This document shows positions 37,360 to 45,643 of a DNA stretch of 64,000 nt, one piece after another. The notes beneath the pieces were generated by a model. The model saw nothing but the letters and a program-made list of their open reading frames with translations, had not been told where the DNA came from and ran no database searches. Made by a program: the position numbers and the translations under genes. The DNA lies in assembly GCF_900103365.1 (NCBI RefSeq), contig NZ_LT629703.1, forward strand, positions 1,302,001 to 1,366,000, written 5' to 3'. Every line of letters starts with the position of its first letter. Position 1 is the stretch's first letter. The DNA comes from Afipia sp. GAS231 (GTDB taxonomy: Bacteria > Pseudomonadota > Alphaproteobacteria > Rhizobiales > Xanthobacteraceae).

Positions 37360-38061
37360 ATGAACGCCGCTTCCTACGTCATTCCCCTTCCGCCGCAGGC
37401 TTCGCTCCCCGTCGTCGGCGAAACCGGCTCCTACCCCGTGCGCCGCATCTGGTGCGTCGGGCGCAACTATCTCGAGCACATCCGCGAGATGGGCAATGAC
37501 GAGCGCGCGCCGCCGTTCTTCTTCGCCAAGCATGCCGACATGCTGGTGCCCGACGGCGCCACGATTCCCTACCCGCCGCTGACCAAGGACCTGCACCACG
37601 AGGTCGAACTGATCGTCGCCATGAAGAGCGGCGGCCTCAACATTCCCGCCGACAAGGCGCTCGACCACGTCTACGGCTACGCGGTCGGCATCGACCTTAC
37701 CCGCCGCGACCTGCAGATCGCTTCGCGCAAGAAGGAGCGGCCGTGGGAAGTCGGAAAATCCTTTGACTATTCCGCGCCCTGCTCCGCGATCCAGCCGGCA
37801 TCGAAGATCGGCCATCCCGCCAAGGGCAAGATCTGGCTCACCGTCAACGGCACCGAAACCCAGAAGGGCGATCTGACCGAACTGATCTGGAACGTGCCCG
37901 AGATCATCTGGCAGCTCTCGCAGCAGGTGAAGCTCGCCGCCGGCGACATCATCATGACGGGCACGCCGGCCGGCGTGTCGCAGCTTCACCCCGGCGACAA
38001 GATCGAGTGCGGCGTCGACGGCGTCGGCACGCTGAAGGTCGCGATCGGCAAGCCGGAATAG
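37360..38061 (+). CDS. Fumarylacetoacetate hydrolase-family protein
   Basis: 233 residues of the FAH C-terminal fold. It has WCVGRNYLEHIREMG, FFFAKHADMLVPDG, the metal ligands in LHHEVELIVAM and VGIDLTRRDLQ, KSFDYSAPCSAI, and MTGTPAGVSQLHPGDKIEC. Members cleave acylpyruvates or oxaloacetate-type substrates in aromatic breakdown. The short length and motif pattern are closest to fumarylpyruvate hydrolase or acylpyruvase. It lies 33 bases after the exporter gene and is closed by a strong terminator. Confidence 0.88.
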   Translation: MNAASYVIPLPPQASLPVVGETGSYPVRRIWCVGRNYLEHIREMGNDERAPPFFFAKHADMLVPDGATIPYPPLTKDLHHEVELIVAMKSGGLNIPADKALDHVYGYAVGIDLTRRDLQIASRKKERPWEVGKSFDYSAPCSAIQPASKIGHPAKGKIWLTVNGTETQKGDLTELIWNVPEIIWQLSQQVKLAAGDIIMTGTPAGVSQLHPGDKIECGVDGVGTLKVAIGKPE

Positions 38062-38084
38062 AAGCTGGGCGAAGTCCACCATGC

Positions 38085-38115
38085 AAAGCCCCGGATCAGC
38101 TCCGGGGCTTTTTTT
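38085..38115 (+). terminator. Rho-independent terminator
   Basis: An 11-bp stem (aaagccccgga / tccggggcttt), a 5-base loop, and a run of T that continues the right arm. It ends the exporter-FAH transcript. Confidence 0.9.
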
Positions 38116-38117
38116 CG

Positions 38118-38197
38118 TAGGGTGGGTTAGGCGAAGGCGTAACCCACCGCGACCAGCAAAGACGGCGGATTACGCTTCGCTAATCCGCCCTATGCGC
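38118..38197. repeat. Paired GGTGGGTTAnnCGAAGGCGTAACCCACC-type intergenic repeat
   Basis: Two inverted elements stand side by side: gtagggtgggttaggcgaag...aacccaccgc, and ggcggattacgcttcgctaa...ccgcc. Each can fold on itself. They occupy all the space between the terminator and the stop codon of the beta-trefoil gene. The element type is widespread in intergenic DNA of this bacterial group. Confidence 0.8.
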
Positions 38198-38851
38198 TTA
38201 GCGAACCACAGGCCCCGGCGCGTTCCAATCCCTGACGTTGACCAGCTCCCACTCCTGATTGACCGCGTTGGCGGCGCCGAATTTCCCGATGCAGTCCCAG
38301 GCCTGCAAGCCCGCCCCCTGCAACGGCGGCGCCGGGAATTTGCCGTTCGCAGCATCGAGGCATCGTTTTCCCTTGTCGTAATAATTCTGCAGGACCTGAC
38401 GTTGGCCGCCGAAGCACCGGCCGCTCGGGCAGTCTGCCGGCGTCATGGCAATCGTCTGCACCTTCCACATCTGCGAGGCGTCGCCGCCGCATTCGGCTTG
38501 CACAATCGGAGCGCCCGATTGATAGCCGCTGGTCTTGAGGCACAGGCCTGAGTGCTTCGCCTTCAGCAGAAACCACGGATCACCGTCTGCATCCGGAAAA
38601 AGCCCGAGTGACTTCAAGTGCCAGACAAAGAACTGCTGGCTGTCGCCACCGTAGTGCGGCCACAGCACCACGGGAGCGCCGATATTCGTGTTGTGGGCGA
38701 ACACCTCAGCCATCATCTTGGTGGCGGTATTGACGGCGTAGAAATACTCGTCGGCCGCGGCGGGCGCCGCCGTCACCGCCGTGAGAAGTGCAAGCGCAGC
38801 GCCGAGGCAAAAGCTGCGCTTGAAGCGAGCCATCAAGGTATCGTGCCGCAT
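38198..38851 (-). CDS. Secreted ricin-type beta-trefoil lectin-like protein
   Basis: 217 residues with a signal peptide (ARFKRSFCLGAALALLTAVT...AAAADE). One trefoil domain has the repeated Q-x-W/F signatures: GGDSQQFFVW, GGDASQMWKV and NQEWELV. Paired cysteines (CLKT...CGG, CPSGRC) probably form disulfides. Ricin-type domains bind carbohydrate; the ligand here is unknown. The first ATG (MRHDTLM) is supported by GGAGG six bases upstream. Monocistronic. Confidence 0.82.
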   Translation of the reverse strand: MRHDTLMARFKRSFCLGAALALLTAVTAAPAAADEYFYAVNTATKMMAEVFAHNTNIGAPVVLWPHYGGDSQQFFVWHLKSLGLFPDADGDPWFLLKAKHSGLCLKTSGYQSGAPIVQAECGGDASQMWKVQTIAMTPADCPSGRCFGGQRQVLQNYYDKGKRCLDAANGKFPAPPLQGAGLQAWDCIGKFGAANAVNQEWELVNVRDWNAPGPVVR

Positions 38852-39007
38852 GGTTGTCCTCCAGCACTTGCGGAAGTGTCTGGAGAACGGAATGTCGTCT
38901 CAGCCTTCCGCAAGGACCAGCCTAGGCTCTGCAACGCAAGGCTGCTGTGAAGCCATTCACACCCGTTCGAACTTTTTCGAATCCGCGAAAGGGGATCAGC
39001 GGGCCGA

Positions 39008-40051
39008 TCAGCTTCCGGCGACCTCGACGATGGCTTCGGCAAAGGCCTGCGGCGCCTCCTGCGGCAGGTTGTGACCGATGCCGCCGGTGAGCTCCCGGTG
39101 CGAATATTTGCCGGTGAACTTGTTGGCATAGACGCTGGCCGGCGGGTGTGGCGCGCCGTTGGCATCGCCTTCCATGGTAATCGTCGGTACCGCAATGACG
39201 GGAAGCGCGGCCAGCTTCTTTTCGAGTTCGAGATATTTGGGCTCTCCTTCGGCGAGCCCTTGCCGCCAACGATAATTGTGAATCGTGATCGCGACATGGT
39301 CAGGATTTTCGAGCGACACTCCGCTGCGGCTGAAGGTGGCATCGTCGAAATCCCACTTCGGCGATGCGAGTTGCCAGATCAGTTTGGCAAAATCCTTCGT
39401 GTTCTTCGCGTAACCGGCCTGGCCGCGCTCGGTGGCAAAATAGAATTGATACCACCACTGCAGCTCGAACTTCGGCGGCAGCGGCACCTTGCCGGCGTCC
39501 TGGCTGCTGATCAGGTAGCCGCTGACCGAGACCATCGCCTTGCAGCGCTCCGGCCACACGGCCGCAATGATGTTGGCGGTCCGCGCGCCCCAGTCATAGC
39601 CGCCGATCACGGCCTTCTCGATTTTCAGCGCATCCATCAGGGCAATGATGTCCATGGCGAGCGCCGCCGGTTCGCCGTTGCGCATGGTGTCACCGGAAAG
39701 AAAGCGCGTGGTGCCGTAGCCGCGCAGATGCGGGATGATCACGCGGTAGCCGGCCTGCGCCAGCAGCGGCGCGACATCGACATAGCTGTGGATGTCGTAG
39801 GGCCAGCCGTGCAGCAGAATGACGGGCGGACCATTGGAGGGGCCGGCCTCGGCATAGCCAACGTTGAGCACACCGGCATCGATCTGCTTGATCGACGCAA
39901 ACGACGTGTTGGTACCCGGCTTGATCGCGGGAACGCCGGCTAGCTTGCCCGCTTGCGCCAAGGCGGAATCGCTCAGGAACGGGACGGCGGCAGCCGCCGT
40001 GGCAGCGGCACCCAGGAAGCGGCGGCGGTGATGGTTGAACTGATCAGACAT
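39008..40051 (-). CDS. Tat-exported alpha/beta hydrolase, epoxide hydrolase-like
   Basis: 347 residues. A twin-arginine signal (NHHRRRFLGAAATAAAAVPFL) precedes an alpha/beta hydrolase core: VILLHGWPYD (oxyanion HGxP), GGYDWGAR with an aspartate nucleophile, and GIGHNLPQEAP with the catalytic His. An Asp nucleophile fits epoxide hydrolases and dehalogenases rather than esterases. It should act in the periplasm after folding in the cytoplasm. The start is fixed by the Tat motif. No linked genes. Confidence 0.87.
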   Translation of the reverse strand: MSDQFNHHRRRFLGAAATAAAAVPFLSDSALAQAGKLAGVPAIKPGTNTSFASIKQIDAGVLNVGYAEAGPSNGPPVILLHGWPYDIHSYVDVAPLLAQAGYRVIIPHLRGYGTTRFLSGDTMRNGEPAALAMDIIALMDALKIEKAVIGGYDWGARTANIIAAVWPERCKAMVSVSGYLISSQDAGKVPLPPKFELQWWYQFYFATERGQAGYAKNTKDFAKLIWQLASPKWDFDDATFSRSGVSLENPDHVAITIHNYRWRQGLAEGEPKYLELEKKLAALPVIAVPTITMEGDANGAPHPPASVYANKFTGKYSHRELTGGIGHNLPQEAPQAFAEAIVEVAGS

Positions 40052-40241
40052 GTTCTCGTTCCTCAAAAATGCGAGCTTTGTGGAGGCGGCGACAGGCGTA
40101 CCGCGCGCTGCAAATTTAGGAATGATCGAGATTAAAGCGAATGCACGGCAGGCGGCAGACACAGTTTCGTGTCCCGAACGAATGATCGCTGGAATCCCCT
40201 TCCAGGTCCGTGAAATGTCTGCGAAGCCGCGGCCCGGCGGC

Positions 40242-40544
40242 TCAGGCCGACTTGTCGGTGATCAGCCCGGTGCGCTTGTCGTTGCCGTTCTCGGCCTGCT
40301 TCTTGATCATGTCGCGAATCTTTTCTTCGATCTTCTGCTGGGCGGCAGGATCCATCGCTTTGAACTGGTCCTCGGTGATCCCCAGTTGCGACAGCATCTG
40401 GGCATGCATGCGCTCCGCCGGCGTCATCTTCGCCCATTCGAGAAATTTCTGCTCGGCGGTCTCGGCAGGCTTCGCCGTCAGCGTGGATTTCGTCGCGCTG
40501 GTGGCCGGCGTCGCGATGGCGCCGGAAAACGAAATTGACATCAT
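40242..40544 (-). CDS. Small hydrophilic protein of unknown function
   Basis: 100 residues starting MMSISFSGAIATPATSATK, with GGAG four bases upstream of the first ATG. The N-terminal third is a low-complexity Ser/Thr/Ala segment and the rest is helical and charged (EQKFLEWAKMTPAERMHAQML, AAQQKIEEKIRDMIKKQAEN). The second part resembles small calcium/peptide-binding or structural helices, but I recognise no family. It has no signal peptide. Confidence 0.65.
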   Translation of the reverse strand: MMSISFSGAIATPATSATKSTLTAKPAETAEQKFLEWAKMTPAERMHAQMLSQLGITEDQFKAMDPAAQQKIEEKIRDMIKKQAENGNDKRTGLITDKSA

Positions 40545-40702
40545 GCACTCCGGATCAAACGCGCTTTGTCCAGCAAGCTTCGTGCCATCCAGCAACATTT
40601 TGAAACAACAGCTTTATCGGAAATCGATCGCGTTTACCTGCGCGGCAAAAATTGCCGAAATCGCTTTTGTCGGAAAAATCTGCCGCGGCGAAGGCGACAA
40701 CA

Positions 40703-41632
40703 TCACGAACGCGCGACGCCTGCATCCTTGGCGAGACGCGCGAAATGACTGCGCAGCCGCGGCACCGCAAAGTCCATGAAGGCGCGGACCTTCGGCACCG
40801 AAGACCGGCCGTGCGGCGAAATCAGATGCACCGGCGTCGGCGCATGTTCGTCGCCGGTCAGCACGATTTCGACTTCGCCGTCACGGATCTGGTCGGCAAC
40901 CTGATAGGAGTAAAACCGCCCGACGCCGCGCCCGCCGACGACCGAGGCCACCGCGCCGCGAATGCTGTTGATGACGAGCCGCGGCGCGAACTGAACGGTT
41001 CGCGGCACGGCGGTGCCCGGCAACGGCGGAAAGGTCCAGGATTGGGCGAGATGCGCCATGGTCACGATCTGGTGCTTGGTCAGGTCGCCGGGCTCGGCAA
41101 TGCGCGGATGCTGCTTGAGATAGCGCGGCGCGGCCACCACCAGACGGCGCACCTCGCCGATCTTGGTCGCAACCATCGAGGAGTCCGGGAGATGGGCGAT
41201 GCGCAGCGCGACGTCGATGCCCTCGTCGATCAGATTGACCGGCCGGTCGAGCAGCAACAGCCGCGCCGAGACGGTCGGATAGGCGTCGAGGAAAGCATCG
41301 AGGATCGGCCGCAGCACGATTTCGCCTGAGGTGACGGGCGCCGTCAGCGTCAGCGTCCCGCGCGGCGCCGATTTCTCGCCGCCGATGATGGTGTCGGCCT
41401 CATCGAGCTCGGCCAGCACCCGGCGGCACGCCGCCGCATAGCGCTCGCCGGCCTCGCTCAGCGCGATCGACCGTGTCGTCCGGTGCAGCAGTTCAGTGCC
41501 GACATGCGCCTCGAGGAAGGCGATCGCGCGGCTGACCGCCGCCGGCGAACGGCCGAGCTTGCGGCCCGCGCCGGCCAGACTGCCGACGTCGAGCGCGGCG
41601 ACAAAGACTTTCATCGCGTCGATACGGTCCAT
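40703..41632 (-). CDS. LysR-type transcriptional regulator
   Basis: 309 residues. The N-terminal winged helix-turn-helix (AMKVFVAALDVGSLAGAGRK, SPAAVSRAIAFLEAHVGTEL, RTTRSIALSEAGERY) is joined to a periplasmic-binding-like sensor domain (GTLTLTAPVTSGEIVLRPIL, LPDSSMVATKIGEVRRLVVA). It is divergent from an SDR gene across about 200 bases containing an interrupted palindrome at 41730-41746. By the usual LysR plan it controls itself and that SDR/MFS run. Start at MDRIDAMK. Confidence 0.9.
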   Translation of the reverse strand: MDRIDAMKVFVAALDVGSLAGAGRKLGRSPAAVSRAIAFLEAHVGTELLHRTTRSIALSEAGERYAAACRRVLAELDEADTIIGGEKSAPRGTLTLTAPVTSGEIVLRPILDAFLDAYPTVSARLLLLDRPVNLIDEGIDVALRIAHLPDSSMVATKIGEVRRLVVAAPRYLKQHPRIAEPGDLTKHQIVTMAHLAQSWTFPPLPGTAVPRTVQFAPRLVINSIRGAVASVVGGRGVGRFYSYQVADQIRDGEVEIVLTGDEHAPTPVHLISPHGRSSVPKVRAFMDFAVPRLRSHFARLAKDAGVARS

Positions 41633-41729
41633 CGTTCCTCCTCGGCAGGGACAGGCTTGGGCAAGGCCAGCCGTCGCCCGCGATGGCCCCATCATCCCCC
41701 ATTCAATCGCCTGGCGGAAGAGTGTCTGT

Positions 41730-41746
41730 CGAATAGCGCGTATTCG
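41730..41746. promoter_or_regulatory. Candidate LysR operator
   Basis: A perfect interrupted palindrome cgaata-gcgcg-tattcg lies between the divergent LysR and SDR genes, about 90 bases from each start. The spacing fits the T-N11-A class of LysR sites. No experimental support. Confidence 0.4.
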
Positions 41747-41835
41747 CTCGCGCTGCGAACGAGCGTACCTCCCAGATACCGGTGCAGGAAGCCCGCGAGG
41801 CACGCCTCACCCCAGGACACCAACAGGAGATCACC

Positions 41836-42546
41836 ATGGGTATCGAACAGAAAGTCGCCGTCATCACCGGCGCATCGCAGGGTATCGGCGCCGCCCTCGT
41901 CAAGGCCTATCGCGACCGCAACTACCGCGTCGTCGCCACCGCTCGCTCGATCAAGCCGTCGAGCGATGACGACGTCCTCACGGTCGCCGGCGATATTGCC
42001 GACTGGAACACCGCTGAGCGCGTGATCAAAGAAGGCATCGCCCGGTTCGGCCGCATCGACACGCTGGTCAACAACGCCGGCATCTTCCTCGCAAAGCCGT
42101 TCACCCAATATACCGAGGCCGACTACAAGGCGGCCCTTGGCACCAACACCGCCGGCTTCTTCCGCATCACGCAGCTTGCGATCGCTGAGATGGAAAAGCA
42201 GGGCTCGGGCCATGTCGTGCAGATCACGACCAGCCTGGTGGACCATGCCAATTCCAACGTGCCGTCGGTACTGGCATCGCTGACCAAGGGCGGCCTCAAT
42301 GCCGCGACCAAGTCGCTGGCGATCGAATATGCCAAGCGCGGCATCCGCGTGAACGCGGTGTCGCCCGGCATCATCAAGTCGCCGATGCATGCCGTGGAAA
42401 CCCATGCGGCGCTCGGCGCCATGCATCCGGTCGGCCACATGGGCGAGATGTCCGACATCACCGACGCGGTGCTCTATCTGGAATCCGCCGGCTTCGTCAC
42501 CGGCGAAATCCTGCACGTCGACGGGGGCCAGAGCGCCGGCCACTGA
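41836..42546 (+). CDS. SDR-family oxidoreductase lacking the catalytic tyrosine
   Basis: 236 residues of classical SDR layout: VAVITGASQGIGAAL (cofactor), DTLVNNAGIFLAKPF (NNAG), ITTSLVDHA with the catalytic Ser, and the final FVTGEILHVDGGQSAGH. In the Tyr-x3-Lys position the sequence is ALA-SER-LEU-THR-LYS, so the tyrosine is replaced by alanine and the lysine is kept. It may be a non-canonical oxidoreductase or a non-enzymatic binder. aggaga lies just before the ATG. It leads the MFS gene by 78 bases. Confidence 0.87.
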   Translation: MGIEQKVAVITGASQGIGAALVKAYRDRNYRVVATARSIKPSSDDDVLTVAGDIADWNTAERVIKEGIARFGRIDTLVNNAGIFLAKPFTQYTEADYKAALGTNTAGFFRITQLAIAEMEKQGSGHVVQITTSLVDHANSNVPSVLASLTKGGLNAATKSLAIEYAKRGIRVNAVSPGIIKSPMHAVETHAALGAMHPVGHMGEMSDITDAVLYLESAGFVTGEILHVDGGQSAGH

Positions 42547-42624
42547 GCCATCCGATGCAGCTGGAATTTCGACGCCGACGCACCACGGCCGGCGGTTGAA
42601 GCGCCCAGGATACAGGAGAATGAC

Positions 42625-43875
42625 ATGACGGAGTTAAGCGCAAATATCGGAGGCGGCCGACATCTCGGCCACACGACACGCGACGAGCAGCCGGAATCGG
42701 CCTGGCGGTTTGCGATCGCCGGATTGTGCGCCTCGCTGGTCGGGCTCGGCCTCGCGCGTTTCGCCTACACCCCGCTGATCCCGGCGCTGATTTCCGCGAA
42801 ATGGTTCAGCGCGTCCGATGTGGTCTATCTCGGCGCCGCCAATCTCGCGGGCTATCTCGCCGGCGCGCTACTGGCGCGGCCGGCCGCGGCGCGCATCGGC
42901 GCGGTCGCTGCGCTGCGTACGATGATGCTGCTGGCCACCCTCTCCTGCCTTGCCAGTTCGGTGCCGGTGTCATTCCTCTGGTTCTTCGTCTGGCGCTTTC
43001 TCGCCGGCCTCACCGGCGGCATCATCATGGTGCTCGCCGCAACCGTGATCCTGCCGCACACCTCGCCGGCGAGGCGCGGCATTGTCGGCGGCGTGATTTT
43101 TGCCGGCGTCGGCCTCGGCGTCGCGGCGTCAGGCACGCTGGTGCCGCTGTTGTTGCAGCAAGGGCTGCAGCAGGCATGGATCGGCCTCGGCGTTCTGTCC
43201 GGCGTGCTGACGCTGATCAGTTGGACCAATTGGCCGAAGCAGGCGCCGGCGCCGTACGCGGCGGCCTCCCCTTCGCACCCGAAGCGTCACCGTCAATCGC
43301 CCGCTGTCCGCGCCTTGCTGATCCAGTACGGCCTCAATGCGGCAGCCCTGGTGCCGCATATGGTCTTCGTCGTCGACTTCGTCGCCCGCGGCCTTGGCCA
43401 GGGTATCGCCGCCGGATCGCATTACTGGGTGCTCTATGGCCTCGGCGCCATCGTCGGTCCGTTGCTGACCGGCCATCTCGGCGACCGCACCGGATTCGGT
43501 CCGGCGTTGCGCGCAGCGTTCCTCGTCGAAGCCGTCGCGGTGCTGTTGCCCGCCGTCAGCACGGCGCCAGTCTCGCTGATCGTGTCGAGCGTGATCGTCG
43601 GCGGTTTCACGCCCGGCATCGTGCCGCTGGTGCTCGGACGCATCCACGAATTGGTACCGCACAGCGCCGAACAACAGCGCGCCACCTGGGGACACGCCAC
43701 CACCAGCTTCGCCCTGTTCCAGGCGGCGGCGGCCTACGGCTTCTCCTTCCTGTTCGCCCGCACCGGCGGCGACTATTTGTTGCTGTTTCAGCTCGGTGGT
43801 GGCGCCGCGGCGCTGGCGCTCGCCATCGATCTCGTCATGGCGCTGACGGTGAAGCGGAACGACAGGAAGCCGTGA
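42625..43875 (+). CDS. YbfB/YjiJ-family MFS transporter
   Basis: 416 residues with 12 helices. GLCASLVGLGLARFAYTPLI is the family start motif, followed by YLGAANLAGYLAGAL and SFLWFFVWRFLAGLTGGIIM. A hydrophilic break (about residues 205-235) separates the two halves. Substrates of the family are unknown. An aggaga ribosome site precedes the ATG. It follows the SDR gene and is probably controlled by the same LysR protein. Confidence 0.87.
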   Translation: MTELSANIGGGRHLGHTTRDEQPESAWRFAIAGLCASLVGLGLARFAYTPLIPALISAKWFSASDVVYLGAANLAGYLAGALLARPAAARIGAVAALRTMMLLATLSCLASSVPVSFLWFFVWRFLAGLTGGIIMVLAATVILPHTSPARRGIVGGVIFAGVGLGVAASGTLVPLLLQQGLQQAWIGLGVLSGVLTLISWTNWPKQAPAPYAAASPSHPKRHRQSPAVRALLIQYGLNAAALVPHMVFVVDFVARGLGQGIAAGSHYWVLYGLGAIVGPLLTGHLGDRTGFGPALRAAFLVEAVAVLLPAVSTAPVSLIVSSVIVGGFTPGIVPLVLGRIHELVPHSAEQQRATWGHATTSFALFQAAAAYGFSFLFARTGGDYLLLFQLGGGAAALALAIDLVMALTVKRNDRKP

Positions 43876-44032
43876 CAACGCGCAAAACGCGCCGCAGAGG
43901 TTCTGGACAAAGGGCGCCGCTGCGACGCGACAATGTCGATCTTTTCGATCTCAGCCAGATTCGAACAATTCGATTCAATTCCGATAATCGCCGTGCACCC
44001 CAATGGAGCATATCGCACCTAGCCTGCCCCTC

Positions 44033-44263
44033 ATGGAAGCTAGCGTGTCCTGGAAAAGCGGCAACGTCGTCCGGCTGTTGTCGGGCGGCGAAGCGATGAC
44101 AGTCATCGGTTCCGACAGCGTCGGATCCGTGATCTGCCGGCCGCTGAACGACGAACGCCATTTGGGCATCTACGTGCCGCCCTCGTTGCTGGTGGCTGCC
44201 GATCCTGGCCCTGACGACGGCACAGCTGCGCATTCCGCGGACATGGCTACGGAGATCGCATGA
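44033..44263 (+). CDS. Small DUF2158-like protein
   Basis: 76 residues: MEASVSWKSGNVVRLLSGGE followed by AMTVIGSDSVGSVICRPLND. The VVRLLSGGxAMTV block is what I associate with DUF2158 (YodC-like) small proteins, which form a short beta-barrel. Here the usual cysteine/tryptophan end is changed. A start 10 codons upstream is possible. The stop overlaps the next start by 4 bases, so the two are translated together. The function is unknown. Confidence 0.6.
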   Translation: MEASVSWKSGNVVRLLSGGEAMTVIGSDSVGSVICRPLNDERHLGIYVPPSLLVAADPGPDDGTAAHSADMATEIA

Positions 44264-44511
44264 CGGACCGTATCAAGATCATCTGTTCCCACTGCCGCAA
44301 ATCCTTCAGCGAACGGGCGCAGCGCATGAAGCCGGGCTATCAGACCCAGTGCACGCATTGCATGAGATTGATTACGTTCGACAGCAGCTCCGAAGACCCC
44401 AACATCCGGCGGCCTCTGAGAGACGCGCGGGATATCCGGTTCAAGGCCGAAGAAGCGCTCGTGCTGGCACGCATGGCGGCGCAGGCGCCGAAGCGGGATC
44501 CTGTATTTTAG
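44260..44511 (+). CDS. Small zinc-ribbon-like protein
   Basis: 83 residues with two CxxC knuckles (IICSHCRKSF and TQCTHCMRLI) spaced 21 residues apart, as in zinc ribbons. A charged helical tail follows (DARDIRFKAEEALVLARMAA). It is coupled to the preceding small gene by an ATGA overlap. It may be an accessory nucleic-acid- or protein-binding factor. No family is recognised with confidence. Confidence 0.7.
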   Translation: MTDRIKIICSHCRKSFSERAQRMKPGYQTQCTHCMRLITFDSSSEDPNIRRPLRDARDIRFKAEEALVLARMAAQAPKRDPVF

Positions 44512-44705
44512 AGCGACCGGCCATTTTGGTCGGCCGCGATGAGGCGCCGTCGTTTTGACGGTGCTCACACAGCTTCTGTCATATAACTGCCATAAAACAT
44601 CGTCCTGAAAGACATCGGGCCACAGATATTTGAGTCGTGCTCCGCCAACATTTCGTGACAGAATTGCTACAGCGAAATGTCAGCAAAATTAAATTTGGAG
44701 CGGCG

Positions 44706-45611
44706 ATGAATTTGGTGTGGCAGGGGCGGTCGAATCCGCTGGCGTGGTGGTGGGGTTTCCTGACCCTGGTGAGCGGCGCGAATATCGCGGCCTGGTTCAT
44801 GCTTTACCGCGAGTTCCAGAACAGCCCGCTGGGCGGCGCGAGCGGCCCCGCCGACACGCAATCGATGCTGTTGCTCTGCGCCGCCTATGTCTTTGGCTGC
44901 GCCTTCCGCTCGGTGCTGCCGCGCGCGGACGTTCAACGCATCTGCCTGTTCAACACCTGGCTGTCGAGCGTTATGATCGGCCGGACCGTGGCTACCATCG
45001 CCGAGGTCTGCTTTGCGGCGCAGTGGGTCATCATCATGGACCAGTTGGGCCGGATGACCGGAGCGGACACCACCGTGAACGCCTCGCTGGCAATCTTGCC
45101 CTTGATCGTCATCGCGGAATGCTTCTCGTGGTATGCGGTGCTGACCAAAAACTTCCTGCTCAACGCCATCGAAAATTCGCTATGGGCGGTCGCCTTCTTC
45201 ATCATCGCGATCGGCCTTTGCCGGTTGCTGCCGGAATTCAACGGTCCGGTTCGCCTGGCACTCGTCATTGCGATCGTCGGCATCGCCGCCTATCTGGCGT
45301 TTCTCGTCACCATCGACGTGCCGATGTACCTGAGCCGCTGGCGCGCCGGACTTGCCGAAGGCTCCAGGCTGCTCGGAATTATCGAGGGTCTTCGCGATGT
45401 CAGCACGCGCTGGGTCGTGACCCACGACATCGAGCACTGGAAGGGCGAGATCGCGTGGATGTCGCTCTATTTCAGCGCTGCGGTCTGGGCCAGTCTGGCG
45501 CTGTGCGTGGTCTATACGCTCGACGATCACCTTCCCCGCTACCGCACCGAAGCCGCGGCGGTGAGCTGGTCGTCTCAGGCAAGCGTGCAGACGGGCATCC
45601 GCACGCCGTAA
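44706..45611 (+). CDS. Seven-helix membrane protein of unknown function
   Basis: 301 residues with about seven hydrophobic helices (starting near residues 12, 50, 92, 124, 160, 185 and 255) and a short hydrophilic C-terminus. GGAG lies six bases before the ATG. The loop DVPMYLSRWRAGLAEGSRLL contains paired charged residues. I recognise no family. It is convergent with the YcaO gene, 32 bases apart. The 190 bases upstream are unusually A/T-rich for the window, so it probably has its own promoter. Confidence 0.75.
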   Translation: MNLVWQGRSNPLAWWWGFLTLVSGANIAAWFMLYREFQNSPLGGASGPADTQSMLLLCAAYVFGCAFRSVLPRADVQRICLFNTWLSSVMIGRTVATIAEVCFAAQWVIIMDQLGRMTGADTTVNASLAILPLIVIAECFSWYAVLTKNFLLNAIENSLWAVAFFIIAIGLCRLLPEFNGPVRLALVIAIVGIAAYLAFLVTIDVPMYLSRWRAGLAEGSRLLGIIEGLRDVSTRWVVTHDIEHWKGEIAWMSLYFSAAVWASLALCVVYTLDDHLPRYRTEAAAVSWSSQASVQTGIRTP

Positions 45612-45643
45612 CCGGCATGCGGCCACTTGGCGCGATCGCCGCT

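Noticed and set aside
38118..38197. CRISPR-like repeats
   Set aside because: Only two different inverted elements, with no regular repeat-spacer pattern.
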